Shown here in pieces: positions 45,873 to 57,345 of a stretch of 64,000 nt of DNA (the first letter of the stretch is position 1; each line of letters starts with the position of its first letter). The DNA is from Hirundichthys speculiger. Its lineage: Eukaryota; Chordata; Actinopteri; Beloniformes; Exocoetidae. The translations under genes and the position numbers were made by a program. Location of the stretch: NCBI GenBank assembly GCA_018398805.1, contig JAGFBZ010000683.1, positions 310,001-374,000 on the forward strand, given 5' to 3'. The notes beneath the pieces were generated by a model, which saw only the letters and a list, made by a program, of their open reading frames with translations, had not been told where the DNA came from and made no database searches.

Positions 45873-46433
45873 AGCGTCAGGAAGTTTAATGTCAAACAGA
45901 GAGACGCGTCCCGTTATTTCTGCCGCTCAGTAGAACAAAAAGCGTGTAATAATTTTACCCAGACTGCATTTTGTTCAGTTCATTACCTCCCTGCTGATGG
46001 GGAGCAGCTGGGTCTCCCGTGCAGACGTTCACGTGCGCGGAGGCAGAATTTAAATCTTTGCGCTGAATTCCCACCGTTTTTCGAGCCTGAATCCCAGACG
46101 GACGGATTTCAGTTCAGTCGAGACTCAGACACTCGAGTGTTTGCAGGGAAACTCTTCACTTTAACCCTTTATTGTTTATCAGAGACATCTGGACGGGTTC
46201 ATTGGTCCCGAGTTCATGAACATTTCTGTGCAGACGTCTGATCCTCCAGTCTTGTTTGATCAGTGTTTTAAGGTTTATTTTTCAGTATCTTAAAAGTAAA
46301 TAATATGGTTTTAAAAGCAGACATTAAGCAGCGTCGCAGTAAAACTGAGTCCTGAAAGAGAAATCTGAGTCGAGCCAAATGACACGCAGTATTAAAATCA
46401 CATTTTCAGCGTCTCGATACTACTCGGGGTCTG
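45873..46433. other. Non-coding stretch beside the minisatellite
   Basis: A reading frame continues from the minisatellite to 46241 on plus but has no recognised domain and is likely chance. Confidence 0.4.
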
Positions 46434-46791
46434 AAAAAAAAATCAATTTGGCGATATGTCGCGATATTTGGCCACCCGATATAATATCTATTTTTTAAGG
46501 AAAATTTATTCATTCACTTAAATGTGCAAAAACACTAATAATAAACAATAAATAGGTTGTTTTAAAGTAAATAGTTTTGACTCAATTTGTCCTCTGAATG
46601 ATCAATATCATCTGATGAACATATACAGCAACTTGATTTTTCATCTCTACTCATCTCTACTCTCTTTTAATTTTGCTATTAACTGGGTAGAATATCGCAA
46701 TATATCGTGATATCGCAATAATATCATATTGTGACCCAAGTATCACGATACATATCATATTGCGAGGTATCCTTGCCAACACTCACCCCTA
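46434..46791. mobile_element. AT-rich DNA transposon fragment, family ending ACTCACCCCTA (copy 4)
   Basis: Starts CTGAAAAAAAAATCAATTTG as at 10246, carries the AAATGTGCAAAAACACTA and ATTAACTGGGTAGAATATCG blocks, and ends CCAACACTCACCCCTA. A 10-base CTCATCTCTA duplication is private to this copy. Confidence 0.8.
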
Positions 46792-47925
46792 CTCCATCCA
46801 CTCGCCCTCGTGTAGCAACTCTTATCCGATTACCTGGTAGCTGGATTAGCAGCCACGATTAGACGTTTACGTAAAAGTTCTTAGCAGTTTTGGTTCAAAG
46901 TGATTTGGGTTCGTTGGTTCCTAAACATCACATGATCTAAACGTGCAACTTGCATGACATTAATTTTGGATTTAATATAAAGATATCATTATGTAAAACA
47001 CCAATCTGGCGATGACTCGTCTGATATCCGGATCAACTCCGAGTCCACGACAGCAGCCTTCAAGTCCTGGACTCGAGACCTCCATCAGAACTGAGGACAG
47101 TTTTAGATCTTTTTAGAGAAACTGTCCTGTACAGATACTTTCAACAACATTCACAAGGATGTGTTCTTCTGCCTGTATTGGAAAATGAAATATTGATGTC
47201 ACTAAAACCCTGATAGAAACATCTGGACAAGGGCCGGAGACATCTGCACGAAGCAGGACGTCCAAACGAGGACATGAGATACAGACACCAAAACAAAAAC
47301 CTTATAAAGAGCAGTTTCTGCTCTCAGGAGCTGCAGTACATCTGTATTATTGAAAACACCAACAGCGTCCTCAACATCTGGTTACCAAACACAGGGAGGT
47401 GGTTCAGGTGGACAGGAAATGGGAAGAGATCTGTAACTGATTTTTTTTTTTTATTAAAATGATTATTATTTGTCTATTTTCCATGTGAAAACTATAACGG
47501 CGATGAAGCTCGTCAATCTGTTTCGTTCGTTTGTGTCTCGTTGTGTTTTCCCGCCTCTAACCGCTAACGTCGAGGCTTTTATCGTCACCGCGTTAGCGTA
47601 TGAGCTCTCGCCGCTCCTGCGCTGAGCCCAGATGTAGCACACATGCTAAAACTTAAAAGGAGCAGTTGTCATGGGAGGAGAAAAGAAAAAAAATTAATTG
47701 TTGTTTAACTTTGAGTCTCACGCGGAGCAGATTTTAGCACCAGCTGCCGCGGCGGGTTTTTATTCGTTTTCCACCGACGGTGAATCCCAGCGACACATTT
47801 AGCGCCGCCGAGACTCGGAGAGCGTTACGGAGAACCGTGGTGCAGCGCTGAAGGCGAAGAGACGTCTGCTTCCTGTTAAAACGCTGTTGATCTGGGGGGG
47901 TGCAGAGGTCAGAATGGTATCCATC
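46792..47925. other. Non-coding stretch, no gene recognised
   Basis: T run near 47441; frames under 65 codons; nothing recognised. Confidence 0.45.
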
Positions 47926-48549
47926 AGTGCGTTTACATGGGAAGTTTAATTCCTCTTTAATTCAGAACTAAAATTAAATCCGAATAAAAAATACCTAATT
48001 CCGAATGAAAATGTCCATTTAGAATTCCACAGTATTCCAAAGTAAGTGGCTGGTTTATTCTGATTTTAAATCCGAATAGAATAATTCCGCGGTCATGTAT
48101 ACACTCATTCCACTTTAAATTAATTCCGGTCTTTCTGCGCATGCTAGTTCTCTTACCCGTCAGTCGCGATGACACTTATATTCCGCGCTGGGCTTGTTTT
48201 TTTGACAAAATTTCAAGATGGCGGCATGATGTTGTCGTGCTGCTGCTTAAAAAATAAAACCAAAACAAATCCAAAAAGGATGCTAATAATGTAGTCCTCC
48301 ATGTTGTTGCTAATCTAGTCAGTCTGTTTTCTTCCGGTAGACGTAAATACGTAAAGACGTCCCCCCCCCATCCAATCAGAACCCTTCCCAACCCCCAGAC
48401 CTGAAGCAGAATTGGATAAAGCCGAACAAACGTGTTTTCCATGTAAACCTCAATTCGGAATTACTATTTCCATGTAAACTCGAAAGGAAAATAGTTTAAT
48501 TCGGAATAATTAATTCCAAATTAAAAAGCGTGATGTCATGTAACCGTGG
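47926..48549. mobile_element. TIR element AGTGCGTTTACATGG...CATGTAACCGTGG
   Basis: About 620 bp. The left end AGTGCGTTTACATGGGAAG and the right end ATGTCATGTAACCGTGG are imperfect inverted repeats. Subterminal TAATTC / GAATTA motifs (AATTCCTCTTTAATTC, TTAATTCGGAATAATTAATT) face each other, and further TCCATGTAAAC repeats lie near 48436 and 48470. This structure is common in fish DNA elements. The target duplication is unclear. Confidence 0.6.
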
Positions 48550-48955
48550 CCGATGTTAGAACAAGTCGCCGCTGCTTGGATCCAGCTGCAGACAGATGTT
48601 TCCAGCGTCCTGAGTTTCAATCAAACGTGTCATGAAAGAGCGTTAATGCTTATTAAATACGAACATTTGTTCTGTCTGTACCTGAATTTTATTTTTTATT
48701 CCTGTTCTGCCTCAGTTGTGTTACTTTATTGATTTCAGACTTGCTATCTATGTGTATTTGTCATTAACCATAAGGTCAATAAGCAGCTGGAATCAATATT
48801 TATAAGAGTCAATGTTGCTTTCTCTATTATTTCACTTCCTGCACAATGATTTCCTTTGATTGAATTTGCTTTCTTTGCCCCCCCCCCACCCCCGTCTCTC
48901 GCTGCTTCTTATCCGTTTCGGTGACAACTGCATGTGTTTCTTTGTGTCCCCGCAG
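48550..48955. other. Intron-like sequence upstream of the 110-bp exon
   Basis: Non-coding; ends with a C tract (48879-48894), a T/C-rich tract and CCCCGCAG acceptor at 48955. GGTGACAACTG at 48920-48930 could hold the branch point. Confidence 0.4.
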
Positions 48956-49065
48956 GAAACACGTTGTGTAAGTCAGGAAGCATCGCTGTCTTCGGGAACG
49001 TGGTGTACAGCGGACTGCTGAACGATCACCTCTGGCATCTGGGAGTGCCCCTCTTTACAAGACTG
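48956..49065 (+). CDS. Candidate internal coding exon of an unidentified gene
   Basis: A 110-bp exon bounded by TTTCTTTGTGTCCCCGCAG on the left and GTAAGAG on the right, both strong splice signals. Only one frame is open across it: two bases complete a split codon (intron phase 1), then 36 whole codons reading NTLCKSGSIAVFGNVVYSGL and LNDHLWHLGVPLFTRL, ending in phase 0. The other two frames have stops. The peptide is mixed hydrophobic/polar with one Cys and no obvious motif, and I cannot assign it to a family. The same sequence could instead be a non-coding RNA exon. No partner exon was recognised within several kilobases, which fits long introns. Same strand as the promoter at 56.4 kb, but not necessarily the same gene. 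Confidence 0.45.
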
Positions 49066-52000
49066 GTAAGAGCAGCCGGGTCCCTCCGAGCACTTACCTC
49101 CGCTCTGTCAGAGGTAACCGGCGGGCATCAGGTGGGGGGGGGGTCCCCGAAGCCTGGAAAGAGGCGGGACGACCTCCGCCGCGAGTTCACGGCGAGGAAT
49201 CCCGCCGCATCTGAGCGGCGTGTGATCTGTTTGTGAGGAAAAGTCCCGTCTGAGGCGTAAACAGAGGACTGCTGGCTGAATAATGCAGGAAATTTAGTTA
49301 AAGAATTACAAGGTTTTAATTAAGAGCTGGAAGACTTGAAGTTTGCATTAAGAATTTATGACAAATGCCTGTCGCTGATTGTTACGGCGGGAAACCGAAT
49401 GTTTGTTTTACACCCTCACTGGCGCTGGAAAGCGAGCCGCCGCCACCGCCGCCGTTCAGAGGGGATTCTGGTGGCAAAGACGCCACACAGCAATTTGCCC
49501 CCCAAAAAAGAAAAATTTCAGCTCAGCTCTTTTTTTTTTCCCTTCCCGTTAATTACTCTCTTTCTGAGCGGGTCGCGAGTTTTCATCAATGTTTATTATT
49601 GATTCAATCTGTCGCTGGAGCTGTCATTTATGAGTCAGGAATTAGTGTTGATTGGTGCACAAGGGTTGCATATAATTGGGTTACATTAAATAGATAATTC
49701 AGCTGATCTCATAAATGTCTGATGTGAAAGCTTGTTTGATTATCAATTAATGTCAAACAGAGATGCAAGAGGCTGTTTGGATTCCAGTTGGGTTAGCTTG
49801 TGTAGCGTGTGGAGCTGAGCGGCTCGCGCAATCAAACGTATACATCACATAATATATATATAAATATACGTACACTAATGAACTTAACGTCAACCTGAGA
49901 CACCCACCCACCACCTCTGATCACACGCAGAGATGATTTCAGAAATATCTGTCAGTTGTTCTTAGTGGTGAAGAGCACGAAGGAGGCGGGCCGCCGTAAA
50001 GTATTTATGATTTAAATTTCACTCCGTGGAGCAGAAATCTGATGTCACGGGATGTTTTAGCGTCGCTCGGTTGATGAGAAGAGCACAATGGGCTGTTTCA
50101 TTAAAACCGAGATCAGGAGGAATAATTAACCGGATTTCTGAGTCTGTACGTTGTCACATTTCTGCCTTTGACCTCCATTTTTTTTTCCCTCCTTGATGCT
50201 GAAGTCTTGTTTTCTTGTAGCTAAAAGCTACAGTCCCACCGGGTGTTTTGGTGCCTGGTTTTAATCAGACTGAAAATCAATAAAACTCTACTGAAACCTG
50301 GAAGTTTACCGCCTTCAAACTTCCCGCTGCAGTGGCGTTAGCTGCTCTCATGCTAGCTCCGTTCAGAAACAGACAGGGTTACGGAGAGGAAGAGCTTTGA
50401 TGAATTTCATCTTGGAGACAGGTGAGCACAAGCAACAGGATGCGACATCGGTCCGAGACGTCCGGTCTGCAGAGTCGTGGCTGTGTTGCGTTGGCTTGCG
50501 TGGATGGATTAAAGGATTTCTGGAAGTGTGATGAATTAGCTTGTTGGTGCTGTTGAGTAAAAAATAGAAACCCGGTTCACGTGTCGCTCATTTATTTTTT
50601 ATTTTTTATATCCTCCTTCGCTCTGAGACGTCTGTGGCGCCGGATCTTGAGAGGAAACCCCGCTGAGACGCTAACTTCCTGTGTGGAAAACGCACCGACG
50701 ACAGAGGCGTGATGAGCGGGTGATGCAGCGTTGCACTGTGGGACTTGTAGGATCCAGTGTTTCTGGAGGTTTAAAACTCAAATTCCCTGCTTTTAATCGG
50801 GTTCTTGCTTCTTTTTCTCCCCTTGAATTATGCATTTAAAGAAAAAAAGATCAACCATCAACACAACGCAGAGAAGCCATTTTCTGCTCCTGTAATGTGC
50901 ACTTATGTACCACAGCTATCGTTTCAAAAAGATGCTCGCCAGGACTAAAAACAGAAGTCAAATGATAAAAAAAATACAAGCTTTGATGAGGTTTTTTTTT
51001 TTTCTTTTCTCTCCTGAATCCAAAGTAATTCCGGTTATTAGTGTCTCTGCAGTCGTAGCTACAAAGCAGCAGGATCCAACATATATCTGCACTCCCAAAG
51101 ATAAAAATAGACGTAATTAGCATCACAAACAAACAAGGTGCAGACCAGGCGCAGAAAATGAGGTCTGACACAGGACAGAGAGATTAAAAGTTAATGGCTT
51201 TAAAAAAAAAACAAAACAACATCAAAAAAAGAAAGAAAAAAAAAACGGCACCTTGATGCTAACCACGTGTAGCTGCTTCAACGCGCCACGAGCACACGGG
51301 CCACGCGTGTTCCTCCCGCTGCGAGGACAGCCGTCGCCCGCTGTCATGGCGTTAGCGTCCTCCGCGCTCCCTCGCGCTCCGGTGGAGGCGGGGTGTCGTT
51401 GCAGCACTCCCGGCTCTGACGCACCGGGCCGGCCCAGCGGTGGTATCAGCATGGCGTGCTGCAAGCCTTCACATCCCCGACATCCAGCCCCTAATTACTG
51501 CGCAGCCCTGCTAGTTCGTACCCCTAGGCCAGAGCCGACTGCTCAATGCCAAGATGTAAACACTGCATTATTAACACTATGTACAGACCGTGCACACGGC
51601 TATGTTTAATGTACTCTTTGTATGTCTGCACGGGGGCATTACTTTACTGGGATCCTTTATGTGCACAGGCGCACGATGAATTTATTGTCTCCCAGACAAT
51701 GAGTTGCAAAATCACCAGATGGGCGATTTGCAGCGTATAGTGTGATGTATGCTTACAAATGATGTTTAATGATATCTTCCAGGGATAGAAGCAAAACATT
51801 ACCATTTCCAAGGCTAAATATGCGGGCTGTGTCGGGTTGAAGAATTAGGTAAAACCGTGATTTTTATGCGTGGATGGTTATCGGTCGTTGGGACGGCAGA
51901 AGTGAGCGTACCGACCAATTAGAAGATATTCCTCGAAACGTGAAAGATCCAGAGGAACGCGCTGCTGTTATAAACATACTCACCGTTAAAAAGGAAACTA

Positions 52001-52922
52001 CGTCCACACGTCTGCGCGCTTTCTTAGTCTGTGCCGATTGGTCGGCTTCCACCGGCCTCAGCAAGCCCCGCCCACCTTTCCACAGCAGCTTCACCAAGTG
52101 TTTTAGTAAATTTATAGTCCAGAAAGTGTCAGCATGTGTAGCATGTAGCATGTAGATGTACGACCGCTTTGAAGCAACCAGGAACGAATCTTGTTTACTC
52201 CAGCAGCATCGCTTCGCTTTGTGATGTAGCCGTCAGACTGAGTCGGGCTCGCAGGTCCAAACTGGGTTTCGTGTTAATGAACGGCAGCAGCTACTGTTGT
52301 TCTGCAACTTGTCCAGTTAATGAGGAGATGACTGATACGGAGAGACACAATTAAAGAGCAGATGGAGATGCTCAGCGCTGCCAGCTCCACTCCGAGATAA
52401 ACACCTCCTGACTAAAACTGTGGGGGCTAAAATATGTCCCCTGGTGCTTTAAGGGTTCTGGTTCTGGTTCCTGCTGTGTTCAAACAGCTTTCCTGTATAC
52501 AGGAACGGTGTTCCTGTATTTTAACACATAAAAGTTGACAGTTGATTGGGGGTTTTTCTTTTTCAACATACCATTTCTTTTTACGTGCATCACTTGATGG
52601 AGAGTTTGACCCGTATAGATCCGGTTCTTGCGTCCTCCTAAAGTCTTGAGTCTTGTCACATTTAGTCCCTGGGTACCAGGTGAGCCATCAGGAAATGAGC
52701 AACTGAATCCCAGAACGTTGTTGAGAAAACCTTTAAACCCCAGATAACGGCGGCTCACTCAGCAGGGCGGTCATCTTTTTAGCCCCGTCATCGGTCCCAA
52801 CATGCTCGTTGGAACGTGATTGTCGGGACAAAAATGTCGTATTTAATAAAGCACCATGTGAGTGTTTGTGTGTAGTTGGGAAACATTAAAATACTCAAAC
52901 TTGGCTATCACAGCGTTTTATC
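49066..52922. other. Intron-like, mostly repeat-free stretch
   Basis: Begins with the donor of the 110-bp exon. Contains short simple repeats only (AT at 49849-49867, T run near 50993-51003, A runs near 51204 and 51225-51245). 51460-51850 is repeat-free and may be regulatory. No second exon was recognised. Confidence 0.4.
51460..51850. promoter_or_regulatory. Candidate non-coding regulatory element
   Basis: Repeat-free block with motifs such as CCCTAATTACTGC, CTGCATTATTAACAC and AATGATGTTTAATGATAT, in the style of conserved enhancers. Inference from composition only. Confidence 0.28.
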
Positions 52923-52930
52923 CGATAAAA

Positions 52931-53406
52931 TATTGGTGCGCAAACTGCGGTACGTGAGCGCCCTCTGGTGGTACGCGGAGAACGTCGTGACTTTCCACAT
53001 TGTTTCCACATTTTCACTTTAAAAAAAAAAGTCATAAACATACAATGCACTATAAATACAATGTTTCAAACGAAATGTTCAACTTGAGATAATTAAAATT
53101 GTGTCTTTTAAAAAGATATTTGATGCATATTCAGTTTCAGTGCAGATGTCAGAACTTTTGAGGGTTTATTTTGCTCTGTATGAGAGTATGAGGATGTTGG
53201 ACAGAGTTGTAAATGTCTGATTCAGTAAAGTAACAATTCAGGTAATAAATAACCACAATAAGGAATAAACATCTCTCCTGTATGTTTAAAGCTAATTGAG
53301 AAGGAATATATAGGCTATATTTTAAAACTGGTCATCATGGTGGTACTCAGAGAGCTGAACAGTTTCTCAGGTGGTACGCAGGATTAAAAGTTTCAGTGAA
53401 CCACTG
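52931..53406. mobile_element. hAT-type element, TGGTNCGCAAACTG family
   Basis: 476 bp with termini TATTGGTGCGCAAACTGCGG and TTTCAGTGAACCACTG (imperfect inverted repeats; the usual fish consensus is CAGTGGTTCNCAAACTG). Perfect 8-bp duplication CGATAAAA at 52923-52930 and 53407-53414. GGTGGTACGC and GGTGGTACTC blocks lie near the two ends. No coding capacity. Confidence 0.9.
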
Positions 53407-53949
53407 CGATAAAAGGTTTCAGTTCCTCCAGTGGAGCGTTCCCGCTGAAACTTGGAAGAGGACGGAGGGAAACAGGTGAAAAAAAAAGGGGACAGAACCA
53501 TCATTTTTCCCGTTGTTTTTGCAGCCGTTCACGTTGTGCTTTCCTGACGTGATGAACGTAGCGCAGAAACGTCGATACCCACCTGTGGAGCCGATGAAGA
53601 CGCATAAAGAGATAAAAACGAGTACCGCTGCGGATCCTCGTCACGGAGCCGTAAAGCGGGCCGGTCCATAAAGTGAAGTACGTGATTAGAGAAAGGCATC
53701 ATGGGAGCTCCGGGTTTCAACCGACCGACCCGCCGGCTGAGCTGCTGGATGACCGAGGACGGAGGGACGAACTGGATCTAATGAAGTCGAACCCGACAGG
53801 AGTTTCTCTGTTAAGCAGCCGGACGGGAGGTGAGACCGCCATGAAATATTAAGAGGACAGCATCCGGAGTCGGACGGACATTTTAGGAAGAGCGCGCGCT
53901 CGGCGCGAGGCCTCCACTTCCTGTTCTCCGTGAGAGCTCCATCCCTGTA

Positions 53950-54031
53950 ATGGACGGCGGCGTCTCCGGGGAGTGTCTAGACGATGGTGGGGAGCCTAAA
54001 TGGGCGGGAAAAGCCACTCGTTCATCCCCCG
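53950..54031 (+). CDS. Possible alternative first exon (weak)
   Basis: ATG at 53950 opens a 27-codon frame, MDGGVSGECLDDGGEPKWAG and KATRSSP, ending at G|GTAAGTAC, a strong donor at 54032. The region before it (53840-53949) is CpG-rich, as expected near a start site. There is no good Kozak context and no homology that I know. It could be chance. Confidence 0.18.
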
Positions 54032-54564
54032 GTAAGTACTGTGGAGCGGGAGCGGCAGGAGTGCAACCCGGGAGTGACAGGAAGCAGGAAGATCAAGTCC
54101 TCGTCTTCGCCCACTTTCCACTTTCACCAGTAATTGATGGAAATTCCAGGGACGGCAGTGTGGGGATTACCGGACGCGTAAATGCCCTCCGATTCTTATT
54201 TTCCCCGTATTTTTCCCTTAATCCCCCCCAACCTCGAGTGCCCTCAGCTCTGGGCCGCGGTGCTCTCCGTCGGCAGCCCTTCCCATCCACCCTCTCCCTC
54301 TTCTTTAAGCCTCCACCCTTCCTTCCCTCAGTCTCCCCTCAGTTATTTATGAGCGGGACTTGAAATAGACTTCAGTATTTGATAAAAGCGTGATCTTTAA
54401 TCTGAGTTGCCTGAGAAGTGCATTTCATTTTTATTTCCCATCAGAGATTGATGGAGGAGTGGGGAGGTTATCCACTCTGTGATTGCTAATGTAAATCCTT
54501 GGTGTTGTGGTGGACATGTATAAAGATGTGTGGGGATCGTATGAGCGCGCCGGGAAGACTTTTC

Positions 54565-54591
54565 TTTTTTTTTTTTTTTTTTTTTTTTTTT
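54565..54591. repeat. Poly-T tract, 27 bases
   Basis: Uninterrupted T run. Confidence 0.9.
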
Positions 54592-55439
54592 GTCTGACCG
54601 GATTGTGATGAGGCTGCAAAGATGATTCAGCAGGAGAATTTTCGGTTGCTGAATTAGCGATCACGCTCCTCGAACTGCGTTTCGCCATTCTTGCCGTGCT
54701 TTTTTCCTGAAGAGGTAAAAAAAAAAGAAAAAAAAAAAAAAGGGTGATAAATTCAGGATGACAGTTACGCCGTATGAATGAAGCCCCTCGTGTATCGGTT
54801 TCGCTCAAAGCCAGCTGCAAATCTAACTCTGCCTCCTTATGTGGCAATTACTGATGGGTAACATAACCTGAGCGTATCTGCTCTGTTCATTACGGCGGCG
54901 TTTCTCCGCGGCGGGCGAATGTTCTTTAGGCTCCTACAGAAAATTAGTTCATCCCCCAGGACGTCTTTTATTGGATGATCCTGCGCTGGAGGACGCCGCA
55001 AAACCCACTCCAGCTCCCCGCAGCCCACCCCGGCCGCCACGGGGTTAATATTTAAAAGCGCGAGCTCCCAGTCGTGTATTGATGATATGTTTTGAAAATT
55101 GCTGAGGCAAGCTCATTGTTACAGTGCTGTCTAGGAGATAGCCAAGCCCCCCCCCCCTTCATCCCTGATCCACCCTCCCCTTTATAGCCACCAGATGGAA
55201 AACACGCTAAAGCATGTAATGTAATATAGCTTGGCTCACAAAGGTATTTCACACCAACTTCATCTGGTTTCTGATCCGCCACCGACGTGTCACCTGGAGG
55301 GAAAAAAAAAAACCAGAAAACAGTCGTGGTCACTAACCCGCCAGGAAAAGAGGAGAAGAAGAAGAAGCTCGGCAGCTAAAAGTGGAAAACAAGTGGAAAA
55401 TAGGCTGTGGCTCCCAGATGCCTCTATCGTTCTTTAAGG

Positions 55440-55705
55440 TTCCCCCCCTCCCCCTCCCCCCCCCTCCCCCCCTCCTTCAGCATCGCCGTCGTCGTCTCTT
55501 CAATGAACTAAAACTGCCACAACTTCAATACAACTCGTCTCAGTCGCAGACAGTGAAGAAGAAAGAGCCGTTAGTCGTCCACAATCACCAGCATCATCCT
55601 CAACACGGGTCCCCCCCCCCTCCCCTCCCCTCCCTGCAGAGCTTCCTGCCCCCCCCCCAACACACCTCCACTCCTCCTCCCTCCTCCCTCCCTCCCTCCC
55701 TCCCC
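55440..55705. repeat. C/T-rich tracts upstream of the promoter
   Basis: Runs of CCCCCTCC-type polypyrimidine at 55441-55475 and again at 55606-55705, with (CTCC)n near 55677-55702. The complementary strand is G-rich and could form quadruplex or triplex structures. Confidence 0.8.
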
Positions 55706-55903
55706 GTCCCCGGGACGCTGAATTCTACAGTACCGTCTGCAGGATCCCGGGTTGTCGGGCTCCTCTATGCAGAGCTACAGCTCCGGTGGAGGAACGCTGG
55801 AGGCAGCTGTCAAGCGCAGGCTGCTGCTCCTGCTGCTCTAGTTGAGCCTCGGCGCCGAACCGACTGATTTCACATTCACCAATAAGAGACGGCACAGGGG
55901 GCT

Positions 55904-55954
<51 letters not shown>

Positions 55955-56405
55955 GAGGGAGAGTCTTGAAGTGAGCGGTGTGGAGAGGCAAGTGGAGTGG
56001 AAGAGTGTCAAAAGAAAAAAGAGGTTACAACACCTCCCCGGCTCTTTTCCCTTTTCTCCCGTCTGCCTGCTCCCCCTCTTTTTTCTTGTGTTGGCTCAGA
56101 AGAGGAAGAAGAAGAAAGAAAAAAAAATATCTGAAGAATAAGCTGCTTGTAAGGAAAAAAAAACGAGAAGAAGAAGGAGAAGAAGAAGAAGGAGGGGGGT
56201 AAACCTGAAGTCGAGCCCCGTTGAACAGTTGAGAAGGAGTGCTGCCTCGGTGGAACAGGGACCGGTACCGCTCTCTGTCCAAAGACACCCGGACTCCCCG
56301 TTGACACCTGCGCTGGCTGGACCGGTCCCGGCGCTCGGCCCCGCTCTCCTGCACCTGCGCCCGCTCTCCTAGCGCCCGCCCGCCCACACCTGTCCCGCTT
56401 CCACC
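55700..56405 (+). promoter_or_regulatory. CpG-rich promoter and 5' UTR
   Basis: A GC- and CpG-rich region with a CCAAT box (ACCAATAAGAG, 55879-55883), a long GA tract (55904-55952) and purine-rich sequence (56090-56200), ending in the 5' UTR of the exon at 56406. No TATA box is seen, as usual for CpG-type promoters. The transcription start is probably between about 55.9 and 56.3 kb but cannot be placed from sequence. Confidence 0.5.
55904..55952. repeat. (GA)n tract in the promoter region
   Basis: GAGAGA run of about 49 bases with one GG interruption, a GAGA-type element typical of neuronal or developmental promoters; it can form triplex DNA. Confidence 0.9.
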
Positions 56406-56423
56406 ATGATGATGTACTTCTGG
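56406..56423 (+). CDS. First coding exon, six codons, unidentified gene
   Basis: CCACC-ATG gives a good Kozak context; three ATGs follow one another (MMMYFW), then the donor GTGAGT at 56424 in phase 0. An in-frame TAG at 56370-56372 shows that translation cannot start further upstream, so the start is one of the three ATGs. Read-through into the intron meets a stop after nine codons. A very short first coding exon behind a CpG-rich 5' UTR is common in long vertebrate neuronal and developmental genes. The peptide is too short to name the gene; it could start a signal peptide. Exon 2 is not within the window as far as I can see. Confidence 0.5.
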
Positions 56424-56495
56424 GTGAGTACGGCGATGCTGTGGAGTCCGTGACGTATGCGTGTTTTTACCGCCTGTAACACATGATGTACGGCG

Positions 56496-56497
<2 letters not shown>

Positions 56498-56526
<29 letters not shown>
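56498..56526. repeat. (GT)n microsatellite
   Basis: About 14 GT units, 75 bases beyond the splice donor. Confidence 0.9.
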
Positions 56527-56530
<4 letters not shown>

Positions 56531-57296
56531 GCGCTGCGCCTCCCACACGCCTGAGCTGAGCGGATGCTTTTTCCACTTCCATGTGTTTTATCGACGCTGC
56601 AGCCACGGAGGCCCGTGTTTACGTGTCAGGTTTATTCAGCCCTTAAACGAGGGGGGGGGGGATTAGAAGCAACGCTAATACCTTCATACGTGTTGTGACT
56701 CAACTTCCAGTGACAGTCAAACTACCCAGCATGCAGCATGTCAGCCACGCGTCCCTCCACGGCGAGGCTGCTCGGGGGAGGGGGAGGGGGAAGGGGGGGG
56801 GGGGGGTCTTTCGGGGACACGTTACCCGTTCTCCCCGTCTGCGCCGGTTTCTCCGGCGCTTCCTCCCGTGGTGTTGTTGTTTTCGTGGCCCGTACGCATC
56901 CGAGTCGGGCTGAATTTCATAAATTAAATGGCATTAAGTTGCGGAATGAGGATGATTACAGATTGTTAACCAGAGCTGCTGATTAATTCTCTTTGAGATC
57001 ATGTGTGATTAGTCAGATTGGTTTTGTCTCCTCGGTGGTTTGTATTCTCACCACAACAATGCCCGCCCCGGCGCCTCGCCGCCTTCTTTTTTTGCCTTTT
57101 TTGCGCTCTTCTTCCCCCCCCCCCTTTTTTTTTTTTCCATTCCTCACTAATGCACACTGCAGATCATTTTAATCCTCCAATGTTTTGCTAACTTTGATTC
57201 CGCACCTTCACAGAAATAAAAAGCAAATGAATATTTCCTGCCGTTGCGACTGTAAACAGTCTGAGCTGTAATGCAGTTGGAGATGTTTCTCCTGCA

Positions 57297-57299
57297 GAC

Positions 57300-57344
<45 letters not shown>
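57297..57344. repeat. (GT)n microsatellite, about 23 units
   Basis: Perfect GT repeat; Z-DNA-prone. Confidence 0.92.

Positions 57345-57345
<1 letters not shown>

Larger units (their letters stand above)
53415..55700. other. GC-rich non-coding stretch upstream of the promoter
   Basis: Holds a T run of 27 (54565-54591), an A-rich tract near 54718-54740, C/T-rich tracts at 55440-55480 and 55606-55705, and many CpGs. A possible alternative first exon at 53950-54031 is listed separately. The 137-codon frame at 53950-54363 shows no domain. Confidence 0.4.

Noticed and set aside
45468..46241. 257-codon frame over the minisatellite
   Set aside because: A 27-bp unit keeps every frame open; outside the repeat the sequence has no domain and the antisense is open as well.
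49849..49867. AT tract as a TATA promoter
   Set aside because: A simple AT repeat with no start-site or exon context.
56025..56606. 193-codon minus-strand frame across the promoter
   Set aside because: Built on GT repeats (His/Thr runs) and purine tracts; better explained as antisense of the 5' UTR and first exon.
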